DNA from: Panax quinquefolius
Lineage: Eukaryota > Streptophyta > Magnoliopsida > Apiales > Araliaceae
Direction of reading: 5' to 3'
Assembly: GCA_020205615.1 (NCBI GenBank)
Contig: CM035168.1
Span: 126,738,795 to 126,802,794 of the forward strand
Length of the DNA stretch: 64,000 nt
The translations under genes were made by a program, and so were the position numbers. The notes beneath the pieces were generated by a model that saw only the letters and a list, made by a program, of their open reading frames with translations, had not been told where the DNA came from and did not search any database. Shown piece after piece: positions 34,388-45,269 of this stretch; the first letter of the stretch is position 1, and the number at the start of each line of letters is the position of its first letter.

Positions 34388-34945
34388 AAGCATGCTTATG
34401 AGCTTAATTATGTTTCAGCATTGACTCCAACTAGTATTTCTGTTTATATTGCTCATTTGACTACCAAAACAAATAAGGAAAATTATTCAGGTAACAACTC
34501 TAAGACAGGTTCTAAATGTCACTTCTATAAGAAATAATGACATATTTTCAGAAAGAATGCCCTAAATTCAGAGAATGGCTTGAAAATAAATGTATACATA
34601 TGTGGACCATTCAGAGAATTCAAATGACAGAATGCAATGTCTTATAAAGGATGGAATTCTTTATTCACTAGATTTTTCTGATCTTGACTATTGTTTTGAA
34701 TGTATAAAGTGAAAGGTAATAAGAAAGGAGCCACTAGAATTGTAGTGCACTTCTTGAGGTCATTCACACTGATATATGTAGACCATTTTCTCCTAGAATT
34801 GGTGGAAATAAATTTTATTTACGTTCATTGATGACTATTCTCGTTAAACTTATGTCTACCTGATTAATGAAAATTTTGAATCACTAAATATGTTTAAAGT
34901 TTTCAAGTATGAAGTTGAAATCAACTTGACAGAAAAAATAAAGTA
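34388..34945 (+). pseudogene. Copia gag end, protease-integrase junction
   Basis: Starts KHAYELNYVSALTPTSISVY and reaches CHFYKK, the first part of a CCHC knuckle, then a stop. In other frames GHFQKECPKFREWL-like residues, SLDFSDLDYCFECIK (the usual lead into the integrase HHCC domain) and FIDDYSR with the first catalytic Asp follow. The short distances imply internal deletion of protease. Confidence 0.65.
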
Positions 34946-35568
34946 ATGAGATCAGATATAGGCGGAGAGTATTATGGTAAACACTCTCACATAGGTCATA
35001 GTCCTGATCCATTTGCTTTATTTTGTCAAGAAAATGGAATTGTAACTCAGTATACAATGCCTGGTACACCGCAACAAAATGGTGTAGCTGAGAGGCGAAA
35101 TCGTACCCTTATGAATATTGTACATAGTATGTTATGCAATTCTAGCTTACATATGTTTTTGTGGACTGAGACATTAAAGACATCTGCTCATATTTTAAAC
35201 CGGGTTCTTAACAAATCCGTCCCTATCAGTCCTTATGAAATTTGGACAGGTACAAAATCTTGTTTAAAATATTTACGGGTGTGGAGCTGTTCAGCTGAGG
35301 CTATGATTTTTAATTCACAAATAAAGAAACTTGACCCTAAAACCATTAGTTGCCATTTCATTGAAAATATTGAAAGATCTAGGGGTTTTCGATTTTACTG
35401 TCCCTCACATACCACTAGAATTATTGAGACTAGGCATACAGAGTTTTTAGAGAATGATGATTTAAGTGGGAGTGGTGAGCCTAGAAAAAATGATATTGAA
35501 GAAAACAGGTTTTACGTTCCTAATCCTGTAATTCAAGAGGGTAAGGCACAACAACCTCTTATTGAGGC
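34946..35568 (+). pseudogene. Copia integrase core and C-terminus
   Basis: The longest copia ORF (211 codons, the last few in the inserted LTR). It has [12 protein letters not shown] (second catalytic Asp), [17 protein letters not shown] (catalytic Glu), the [15 protein letters not shown] block and an FxEND-type hinge ([16 protein letters not shown]). The frame stays open up to the exact insertion point at 35568. Confidence 0.85.
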
Positions 35569-36244
35569 TGTTGGGCCATAATCCTTTTCCTTATTGGGCG
35601 GACTTAATGGGCTCCTCCTTGGATTATGTTATCTTTAGTCTGGTTGGTCCGAATGGTTTGGGCCCGATTACTTGATTATTTCATGGGTCCTTTCGGTTGG
35701 ATCGGTCGTTTGGGGTCATTTCAGTTATTTGGGCTTAGTCATTTGAATTGGCCCATTATACATTTTGTCACTTAATCCAACTTTGGCCGGTAATCATTAT
35801 GCCAGTGATAGTTGACTCTTTGTATCCGCCACCTTCTGCATGGCATTAATGAGGATGGGACTCGGATGGCCGGTGGTGGCAAACAAAGTGGTAGCGGTGT
35901 GGAAGTAAGAATTTGCATCTTTTTACGGTGAAATAATAATGGGAAGTGGGGAAAAGGTGTCAGGAAATGATGAGTGGCACGGTAAACCGGGACTAGAGTA
36001 TGTATGGGGCTAAGATCACATAAGAAAGTAAGTAACATACACATTTATATTATTATTCTCTCTCAGACATTAGACATTATTTTTCTCTCCATTGTTGACC
36101 TTGTGATCGCCGATCATCGACTCTCACGCCAGAATTTATCCCCGACGGTCGGTAGTCGAGCTTTTGGTGTTGACTTGTTGAACTGTGTAGGATATCGAAC
36201 GCGTCTTGGTGATTGGGACGTGGAGAAAGAGCTTGGCGTTAACA
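35569..36244 (+). repeat. 5' LTR of the Tat element
   Basis: 676 bp, preceded by GAGGC and followed by a PBS. Matches 56984-57655 along its whole length. Confidence 0.93.
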
Positions 36245-36245
36245 T

Positions 36246-36263
36246 TGGCGCTAGAAGGAGGGC
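36246..36263 (+). other. Primer-binding site, Tat element
   Basis: TGGCGCTAGAAGGAGGGC starts one base after the LTR. TGG corresponds to a tRNA CCA tail; the tRNA species is not certain. Confidence 0.6.
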
Positions 36264-36549
36264 GAGTTCTAGTGTCCTGAGTATTTTTCAATCATGCATC
36301 GTGTTTGTTCTACATCGATATTCATGGTAAAGAGTAGAACACCCTACACGAAGAAGGCGTACTCGAAGGCGCAAATCAATCGACACCACGAGTGTCTGTC
36401 AAGGATCATTTGGGACCGGAAATAAGTGTTCAGGCTAGCACAGCGTCCAAACGATCACCTGAAGATTTTCGGTCGAAGGCGGTGGGCAAGGCTAAACGTA
36501 GGCTAGTCTTCCCGACGAAGAAAGCGTCTGGCCACGGTCGGAAATGAGT

Positions 36550-37797
36550 AGAAGGCACTTCGCCTAGAACTCGATACCGAGAGGACCAAGATGAAAAAGC
36601 CTCACGACTGGCTAAAATGGCAGATGAGGCGGATAGAGCTATGGAAGTACTCGTGAAGCAGCGACAGGATATAGCGGAGCAGATGGCCCGGATGGCAGAG
36701 TTGAGAGACGAAGAGCTTAGTTATGATCAGTCCGAAGAGCAAGGACATCGAAGTGGGAAAGAAACATTCATTCGGGGACGAGAGTCTCGGTAGAACTCGA
36801 GAAAGAAGAAGATCCCGAAGCCCTACTCCTCAAAGATCGAAGAGGGTACATCACCCTGTCGATTCTAAGGAGCAAGGTCGAAGAGAACGAAGAGGTCGAT
36901 CCAGAAATCACACTCCTGAGACCACAAAGAAAGCCCTTATTGTTGCACATTCTCGCCATAGTGCCCGAGCTCGAGGCGAAGTATATCTAGAGATCATACT
37001 CCCAGAGTCTCATCGAGGTACACCACCGTGGACACTCGTCATCGTAAAAGCCCTTCAGAGTTGAAGGCTCTATCAGAAGAAGCTTAGGTCCACCGGAGGA
37101 GGAAGGAGTCATTGAAAAAGAAGCATCATCTCAACCAGAAGGTGTGGAGTATCTGGTTAAAGAGTTAAAAGAACTTCGGAAGCAGCTTGTCGAAGTACAA
37201 AAAACGAAGGATACTTCTGGAAAGAAGGCATCCCCTTTTTCCGCGGAGATTCTTAAAGAAAAAGCTGATCCCACCAAGAAGTTGCCCCATATCGAGAGTT
37301 ATGATGGATCGGGGATCCCTATGACCCACAGTCAGGCGTTCGACCGACTAATGGATTATTATGACTTTAGCGATGCTGCTAAGTGTCATACTTTTGTCAC
37401 AACACTCAGAAAGGATGCCCGGCAGTGGATGGGGACTTTGCCCTCAGATTCAATTTCATCTTGGCGGAACATATGCGATAGAATTTCATGCCAACCGGGA
37501 GCAACAAAAGAAGGGAAAACCAACTGGTTCGTTGGCTCGAGTTCGACGCAGTTTTGAATGAGTCTTTGGGCGATTATGTGAAGCTGCTTCGGAATTACGT
37601 GAAGCGATCGTTGAGTGATGAACTCGAACGATCTCCAAGCTGTTGGATTATTTCAGAATGGGTTAGATCTGGTCAGATCAGAGAAGTTGGTGAAGAAGTT
37701 AATGTTTCATCACCCGAAGAGTCTCGCTGAAGCCTTCGACAAAGCTGAAGGCTATATCGTGGTGGAGAAAGCCATGGAGATGACCTCAAACGTCCTT
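36550..37797 (+). pseudogene. Tat element gag, first part
   Basis: An Arg/Ser-rich N-terminal region (RERRRSRSPTPQRSKR at 36780-36840) is followed by a coiled segment (VKELKELRKQLVEVQK) and the gag core. The core reads SYDGSGIPMTHSQAFDRLMD, then CHTFVTTLRKDARQWMGTLP (37290-37450). Frames shift at about 37500 and 37600; the last part has KAEGYIVVEKAME. The ORF is cut by element 2 at 37798. Confidence 0.8.
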
Positions 37798-38417
37798 TCA
37801 GAAGACCCTCAGCTTTTATAAATAAAGATGAATTTTTCTATAAATATTATTTTTGAATTTTATGGAATAAATTTGATATAATGTTATAGTTGTGGGTAAT
37901 ATTTATAAATTTTGCAAAGTATGCAAGTTGTTATAAAATATTCGTTTGGTGGGGAATATTCTTTTGTTAGGAATATTCGCATAATGGCTCAATCATTGGT
38001 GGACCCCACAACATTATTGTCGGATTGAGAAAACGACAAAAAATATTTTTATAAAAATAACGGCGGAGGTGTTACCATTAAAACTGTTGAACTACCCGGT
38101 GGTAAAGTACAACGAATACTGGCGTGGTTGACAAGAAGACACTCAGATTGATTATCGATGCTTACGTGAGAAGTCACTCTCATTTATGCTTCAATTATTG
38201 CTACAAGAATTTGTCAGATCATATCTCTTATATTATTGATTCAATTATTGTCACAAGATCATCATCGTATAATATGTTATAGTATTAAATCAATAATTGA
38301 GACGACAAGTTATAAATGATTAATAATTATTGAAAGATTAAATATGTGTTATGATTTGTGGTAAGTTTGATTATTTTATGGGGGCTCTATATGTCATCAT
38401 CTAAGAGTCTCTTCATC

Positions 38418-38620
38418 AATAGTATTTACCTTCGTCAATAGTAATTACCCTTGTGAATAGTATTTACCTTCGCCAATAGTAATTACCCTTGTGAATAGTA
38501 TTTACCTTCGTCAATAGTAATTATCCTTGTGAATAGTATTTACCTTCGTCAATAGTAATTACCCTTGTGAATAGTATTTACCCGTAATAGTATTTACCTT
38601 CGTTAATAGTAATTACCTTT
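38418..38620 (+). repeat. 38-bp tandem array in element 2 LTR (upstream of TATA)
   Basis: About five to six copies of a unit containing AATAGTAATTACCCTTGTG and AATAGTATTTACCTTCG; the matching array is at 45895-46125. It lies in U3, upstream of the TATA box, where tandem enhancer-like repeats are common. Confidence 0.85.
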
Positions 38621-38755
38621 ACCAGACGTCGAACCACTTGTCGTTTCACATTACAAAAGGCCGAACCACTTGTCGTTTCACATTACAAAAGGCCAAACCA
38701 TGTCGCCAAGCCACTCGCTTTTCACACACTAAGAAGTGCTAAGCTAGAAATCTTC

Positions 38756-38763
38756 TATAAATA
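38756..38763 (+). promoter_or_regulatory. LTR promoter TATA box, element 2 5' LTR
   Basis: TATAAATA followed by GAGGCCTAGGGCTTCATT; the same box lies at the same relative place in the 3' LTR. Confidence 0.8.
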
Positions 38764-39004
38764 GAGGCCTAGGGCTTCATTATTTTCACTTAATTCATTC
38801 AAGCTTATAGAGAGAGAAAGTATAGAGAGAATAAGAGAGAAAGAAGAAGAGTATTTTGTTACTACATCGTCTGTAAAGATTCAATCTCCTACCAAATGTA
38901 AGGGTGTTATTCTTTCTTATTCATGAAGAAAGAACTGTTGTTATTCCATCGCTTATTATTCTCATTGAATAACCGTATAAGTGGTTTACCCTATACTTGG
39001 TGAC

Positions 39005-39350
39005 ATTCTTCTATTATTCTATTGGAACATCCTCGTCTCGTGTGTTTTACACCGGACCGGTTAAAATCTTTATTATTATTCGCTGGAACATCCTGCTCAT
39101 GTGTTTTACACCCGGACCTGTTCCGCTTTTTTATTATTCTCGCTGGAACATCCTCGCTCGTGTGTTTTACAGGACCGGTTAAAATCTTTATTATTCTCGT
39201 TGAATATCCTATTCGTGTGTTTTACATCGGATTTGGTTCCATCTTTATTATTCTGTTGGAACATCCCGCTTGCGGTGTGAATTTCACCGACGACCGGTTC
39301 CGTTATTTATTATTTCATTGGAATAACCCGTCTGCAAGGCTTCATCGCAT
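39005..39350 (+). repeat. ~55-60 bp tandem array in element 2 LTR (downstream of TATA)
   Basis: Six or so copies of TTATTATTCTCGTTGGAACA followed by a GTGTTTTACACCGGACCGG segment; matching array at 46505-46850. It is in the transcribed R/U5 part. Confidence 0.85.
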
Positions 39351-40429
39351 TTACATGGTGATTTCTTTTGTTATTCCATTCTTTATTATACCCGGTAAGT
39401 TAAAACTTTGACTTCTATACTCCATGAAATTAGTAGAATATCCTCGATATTTGCGTTTCATCCAAAGATCTTTTCATGGAAATATTCTTCCGATCATTCT
39501 TGAATTTTACTCTACAAAACAAAGATTCATGTTGACAATTTGGACGTTAATAATTCCCGGATAAAATAATTTTGAACTTGTTTTATCAATTCTTATATCA
39601 TTGTCATCATCCTCATGTTTATATTTTTTGAAAGTCATCTCGTGGCCTCAGTAGTGTATAGATGGACTTGGTATGATTATGACTGAGAGACTATTCGGTG
39701 TAATCATGACCGTAATGTTACAAATGATGTGATAAAAAATCCTCGTGGTCAGTAGTGCATTGATGGACGATTGTTGGCATGATCATGACCATTAATGAAT
39801 ACACAAATATTCTCGCCAGTAGTAATGAATAATTGTGGTCGTGATACTAAAGAATATCCTCGTCAGAAGTGTGGGTGATTCGATGATGTGGAATATTTAT
39901 TAAAGTCGAGTCTCAAATTTATAATAAGTTGATGAAAAACCTTTAAAACCTAAAAGATAGTAGACTTTATTTTCTACTTGACTCTTTTAATGGATCAGAT
40001 ATTCACCGCAGCTTAAACCGGTGTTCTATTGTATTTTATCGGTTTAACATTATTCAAGACTATTGATAATTTATTCGCATTATCTTAGTCATAATATTTC
40101 ATCGGGCTAGTTGAGCTCACCCTTTCTTTTCACCGTTTCTCTCGTGAAATGATAATATAATTGGGATTTAGCCTGGGAAACGAAAGTGATGGTCTCAAGA
40201 TAAGATTAGTAGTCCTCACTATTCTCGTAAAATAGTGTGATAATAACTGTAATGAGGACTTTTTGTTTGAGTTTGTATAATATCTAGTAGATTTATATTT
40301 GTATTTAAACTCACATTTATGTCGTATTGCATACCTACGCTTATGTTAATAAGTTGTATTTAAATTCGTACCATATAAGTGGCGACTCAAGATGGGTGAT
40401 GTATACCTATTTTTGGGGGCGGCCACGGT

Positions 40430-40444
40430 TGGTATCGAGCTTAG
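40430..40444 (+). other. Primer-binding site, gypsy element 2
   Basis: TGGTATCGAGCTTAG, close to the tRNA-iMet complement TGGTATCAGAGC with one base missing, 3 bp after the LTR. Confidence 0.75.
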
Positions 40445-40599
40445 TGGATGTGATCCCCGGCTAAGATGTGAGAATAGTACTAGGAGGGGAGAGACGGGAA
40501 TACCTTCGTTAGTATGACCTACCTAAGTTTATGTCTTTATTTTATTGGTTGGTCGTAAGATAAGGATAATTTGTTATACGTCAATTAACCTTTTGTTTT

Positions 40600-41770
40600 G
40601 TGGCAAGATCTCAAAATGACATCCGAGAATGTTGAGAATAAGAATGGAGCGCCTTGAGCGATCGTTGATTCACCACATATCAATAATCAAGATAATGTGC
40701 ATCAGAAGGCGATAATCCTCACGCAAACAACAACACCGACCAAATGACAAATGATCAAATGTTCAGAGGCTTTATGCAATTTTATGCAACAAAGAAAGCA
40801 GAAGAGCGACTCTCGCCCAAAACGTAGGGTGGAAACACGGAACTCTCTGCGGTCACCGCTAAACAATTTAAGGAGCTGGGACCACCGGAGTTTAAGGAGA
40901 GCCAAAACCACTTTTTGGCTAAGCATGGATAAAGCAGATTACCAAGATATTTGATGTCTTGGGATGCTCCGAGGAGCAAAGGTTCCCTTCACGCCTTTAT
41001 GTTGCGCTGGAGAGGCGGACTTTGGTGGGAATTCCAGAAACGTACTCAACCAAATTGCATCAAGATATCTTGGGAGAAGTTCCAGAGTCGCATTCAACGA
41101 CAAATACTTTTCCGAAAGTATTCGCCACATGAAAGAGGTGGAGTTTATCAAGTCGAACAAAACAATATGACCGTGTCGCAACACGAGGCAAAATTTTATG
41201 AGTTATCACGGTTTCATCGCCCCACTTGGTGGATAATGAAGAGAGAATGGCGCGAATGTTTTTAAGAGGTTTGAAGTCGAGAGATACGCCAACATCTTAT
41301 TTCTCATAAACCGTGTTTGTATTCGGATGTTGTAAATAGGCTCATTAGTGGAGCGCGATAATGAGTCAACGCAACTAAAAAGAGAAGCAACCGTAAGAAA
41401 TTATAATACCAATGAGAATAGTCATCGAGGCGGTGACAACAAGCGTGAGGGAATCAACAAAGGCGATATGGTAACCACTTCCGGTGGTAATCGTAGGCAA
41501 AACAATAAGAATGGACATTTCAAGAAAAGGAGATTCAACAATGATGGAAAGACGCCAAGACCAAAGACCCATTGTTAAGGAAGGAGAAAGACCACCCATC
41601 ATATGCTTCAAATGCGGAGGAGAGGGACACATCATCAAACTGCGCCATGCCAGTCCAAAGCATGTTATAATTGTGGAAGAGAAGGTCACTTAGCTCGATT
41701 TTGTCGCCATCAAGACAAATTCAAAGCTAGGATGGAGGCACCAAAGACCATCCCGTAAAATTCAAAACCT
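40600..41770 (+). pseudogene. Gypsy element 2 gag
   Basis: Gag core near 40860-40970, then QHEAKFYELSRF (41180-41215), a basic/Asn-rich region (41350-41570), and two zinc knuckles: ICFKCGGEGHIIK (41602-41640), then in another frame a second C-x2-C-x4-H-x4-C at about 41660-41710. Confidence 0.82.
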
Positions 41771-41849
41771 AGAGAAGCAAGAGGGAGAGCATTTGTTGTG
41801 ACCTCCCAAAGAGCAAGGAATCCGAATGAGGTCATCACACGTAAGCTTA

Positions 41850-42200
41850 TCATAAACTCTAATGAAGTCTATACTTTATTTGATAATTTGGTTCTACCCA
41901 TTCTTTTATTTCTCCTACTTCGCGCCATCGATTAAATTTGACTCTGGAGAAATTAGACTTTGACTTATCTGTGGAAACTCCGTTGGGAGAAACCTTCATT
42001 ACATCCATCGCTTATAAGTCTTGTTTGGTTCAAATCAGTACTTCACATTACCGTCGATCTTATTTCATTAAAAATACTTGCATTTGACGTGATTCTAGTG
42101 GATTGATTGGTTAACTACTTATCATGCAAAAATTGATTGTTTTCGTAAGGTTGTTAGCTTTCATATTCCTAATCAACCTATTATGCTAATTCAAACGACC
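41850..42200 (+). pseudogene. Gypsy element 2 protease
   Basis: Same blocks as element 1 in other frames (VYTLFDNLVLPI, then LEKLDFDLSVETP-like residues and FDVIL). The active-site triplet is not D-[ST]-G as read. Confidence 0.65.
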
Positions 42201-42329
42201 AAACCATTAAAATCAATCACTGGCCATCTCAAGCCATAAAGCTATTCGCTTATTGAAAAACGGATGTCAAGCTTTCTTAGCTCATGTCACGATTTAAATA
42301 AAAATACGCCGCTTTTAAACGATATTCCT

Positions 42330-43090
42330 ATTGTTAATAAATTTCGACGTATTCTCTCAAACTTCCCGCCTACCCCCGAGAGCGTGAAATTGAATTTTGT
42401 ATCGACCTTGAACCCCAGACAAAACCTATTTCCAAAGCCCCATATCGAATGGCTCTATGAACTTCGTGAGTTAAAGACCCAACCGCAGGAATTGTTAGAC
42501 ATTGGCTTTATTCGCCCTAGTACTTCTCCTGGGGTGCTCCTGCTCTATTCGTGAAGAAGAAAGATGGGAGTATGCGACTTTGTATTGATTATCTGGAGTT
42601 GAATCACGTCACCATCAAAAATAGGTATCCATTGCCACGTATTGATGACTCGTTTGACCAGTACAGCAAGGAGCCAAATTCTTTTCAAAGATTGATCTTC
42701 GCTCCGGATATCACCAATTGAAGATTGAACCACGACATTCCAAAGACGGCGCCGTAACCCCAGACGGCATTATGAATTCCTAGTCATGTCCTTTGGATCG
42801 ACTAATGCTCCCGCCGCCTTCATGGATATGATGAACCGAGTATTCAAGGAATATTTAGATCACTTTGTGGTCGTCTTTATTGATGACATCCTTATTTATT
42901 CCAAAAGCCGTGAAGATCATGAGCAACACTTGAGGTCGACACTCCAAAAGCTTCGTGAATATAAGCTTTATGCCAAGTCAAGAAATGCGAGTTCGCTTGA
43001 AGAAGTAGCATTCCTTGGGCACGTGGTATCAAGTCATGGAATATCCGTTGACCCAAAGAAAGATTGAAGTTATTCAAAGTCGGGAACAAC
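42330..43090 (+). pseudogene. Gypsy element 2 reverse transcriptase
   Basis: The best segment (42786-43067) runs from [20 protein letters not shown] through the intact catalytic FIDD (42876-42887) and [14 protein letters not shown] to [17 protein letters not shown]. Upstream fingers and palm are present but frameshifted. Confidence 0.9.
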
Positions 43091-43199
43091 CTAAATCAAA
43101 TGATCAAGCACGTAGCTTTCTTGTTTAATTGGTTATTATTGGAGATTCGTGGAAGGATTTTCTCGAATCGCTATTCCATCGACTCTCACCGACCTTGAA

Positions 43200-43660
43200 A
43201 GATACAAAGTTCGGTTGGAGCGAAGAATGTGAGAAGAGTTTTCAAGAACTCAAGAGGAGACTTATTCAAAGACTGCTCGACAATACCATCCGCCTTGAGG
43301 ATTTGTCATCTACAAAGTGATGCTTCTAGCAAAAGGTTGGGATGTGTTCTTATGCAACATGGAAAAGTTATAGTTTATGCCTCGCGACAACTCAAAGAAT
43401 ATGAGAGGAATTATCCTACTCATGATCTAGAGTTGGCAACATTGTTGTATTTTGCACTTAAAATGTGGAGGCATTACTCAGATGGGGAGAAAGTGGAGAT
43501 CTTTACGGATCATAAAAGCCTCAAATATTTCTTCACTCAAAAGGAACTCAACATGCGACAAACGACGTTGGCTTGAACTGTTGAAAGATTATGATCATAC
43601 CATCCAATACCATCCTCGAAAAGCAAATGTGGTAGCCGACGATTGAGTAGGAAATCATAT
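43200..43660 (+). pseudogene. Gypsy element 2 RNase H
   Basis: A 115-codon open segment (43229-43576) contains [40 protein letters not shown] and [20 protein letters not shown]; it then shifts frame to DYDHTIQYHPRKANVVAD. Confidence 0.9.
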
Positions 43661-43829
43661 GCAAGTACAAGTGCGATATTGTCAACGCGAAAGGCCCATT
43701 TTGTGTGACTTGCAAAGGATGGAGATAGAATTAAAGACTCTGTGGACGATGTGATGACAAATAAGTATATACAGTAGAACCGACTTTAATTGATAAAGTT
43801 AAAGTCGCTCAAGCTACGCACTGGAGTCG

Positions 43830-44790
43830 ATGCGTATGAGGAAGAAAAGCAAGAAAGAAGGTGTTATGCCTAAGCAAGAATCGATGAAGAAGGAATACTT
43901 GAGTCAACTCTGCACTTTCAGTGTTCCTAACGACCACGATTTAAAGTATAATATCATGATGGAGGCGCACAACACACCATTTGCAATCCATCTCGGGAGT
44001 ACCAAAATGTATCATGATATTCGGCCATACATTTTGGTGGAGCAATATGAAGAGAGATAAGTATTGTTTATCTCAAGGTGTCTAACTTGTCAACGAAGTT
44101 AAAAGCGAGCATCAAGTACCAAAAGGTCCATCAGAACCACTTGAAATTCCGGAATGGAAGTGGGAGCACATTACCATGGATTTCGTTCACGGCCTTCCTA
44201 AGGTTTCTCAAGGCATTGATGCGATTTGGGTCATTGTTGATAGATTGACCAAGTCCGCTTTCATTTTTACCGACACGAGAAACTTATACACTTGAAAGTC
44301 TTGCTCAGTATGTACATAAACGAGATTGTAAGATCGCATGGTATGCCAAGATCCATAGTTTTCGATCGAGACCCAAGATTCACTTCACGATTTTGGGTTA
44401 GTTTGCAAAAAGCTATGGGCACAGCATTTACGATTTAGTTTCTAAGATATCATCCTCGAGACGGATTTGGACAATGGAGAGGACTATTCAAACTCTCAAG
44501 ATCTATTAAGACTCGTGTCCTTGATTTCAAGGAGTTGGGACAAGTTCTTACCATGGTGGAGTTTTCCTACAACAACAGCTTATCGCAAGTATCGCATGGC
44601 TCCATTCAAGCATTGTATGGAAGAAAGTGTCGATTCTTCAAAGATCTTTGGGATGAGGTGGGTGAAGCAACGTTGTTGGGACCGGAGTTGGTACGTATAT
44701 GACTACGAAAAAGATTCAAATGATCCGACAACGATAAAAACCTCACAAAATCGATAAAAAGAGTTATGCCGATCTTCATCGAAAGGACGT
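43830..44790 (+). pseudogene. Gypsy element 2 integrase
   Basis: The HHCC region starts at MEAHNTPFAIHLGSTKMYHD (about 43958-44020) with CLTC-like residues near 44085. The DD part of the core follows ([20 protein letters not shown] residues near 44220 and FDRDPRFTS near 44365). The core end is at 44560-44640. Confidence 0.82.
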
Positions 44791-45257
44791 GGAATTCGAT
44801 ATAGGAGATCATGTGTTGTTAAGAGTCGCTTCCATGGAAAGGAGTTACAAGATTTGGAAGGAGAGGAAAACTTAATCCTCGATTCATCTATCCATTTTAA
44901 TCCTCGATCGAGTAGGAACTGCTGCCTATAGACTCGCTTTTACCGCCAAATATGTCTCGTGTTCATAACGCTTTTTTCACATATCTATGTTACGTAAATA
45001 TGTGAAAGACCGAACCATATTATTGAGTTAGAACAGGACGAAATAGCGGAAGATTTCGACGTATGAAGAGGTTCCTGCTCAAATTTTGATAAGAAAGAAC
45101 ATATTCTACGCTCCAAGGTTATACCTCAAGTCAAAGTTTTATGGAGGAACCACGATGTTGAGGAAATGACTTGGGAGTTAGAATCAAATGAAATCAAGGT
45201 ATCCTTACCTCTTCGACATACCAGTATCGCATTCTAATTTCGAGGGCTTAAATTTCA
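44790..45257 (+). pseudogene. Gypsy element 2 integrase C-terminus with chromodomain-like module
   Basis: GPY-like and chromodomain-like blocks corresponding to 29110-29575 of element 1 (for example QVKVLWRNH-type residues near 45135) are recognisable only across frameshifts. Confidence 0.65.
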
Positions 45258-45269
45258 TAAGAAGGGAGG

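Larger units (their letters stand above)
37798..40426 (+). repeat. 5' LTR of gypsy element 2
   Basis: 2.63 kb, from TCAGAAGACCC (family start is probably TGTAAGACCC) to GGCCAC. Contains the CAATAGTAATTACCCTTGTG array (about 38418-38620), GAACCACTTGTCGTTTCACA units (38629-38700), the TATA box and the GGAACATCCTCGCTCGTGTG array (about 39005-39350). Confidence 0.9.

Noticed and set aside
35569..36244. Separate solo LTR or independent element before the Tat gag
   Set aside because: GAGGC flanks and the PBS and polypurine tract show that it is the 5' partner of 56984-57655.
38418..39350. Regular repeats reminiscent of a CRISPR array
   Set aside because: Units are directly adjacent without unique spacers and lie inside plant LTRs, present in both copies.
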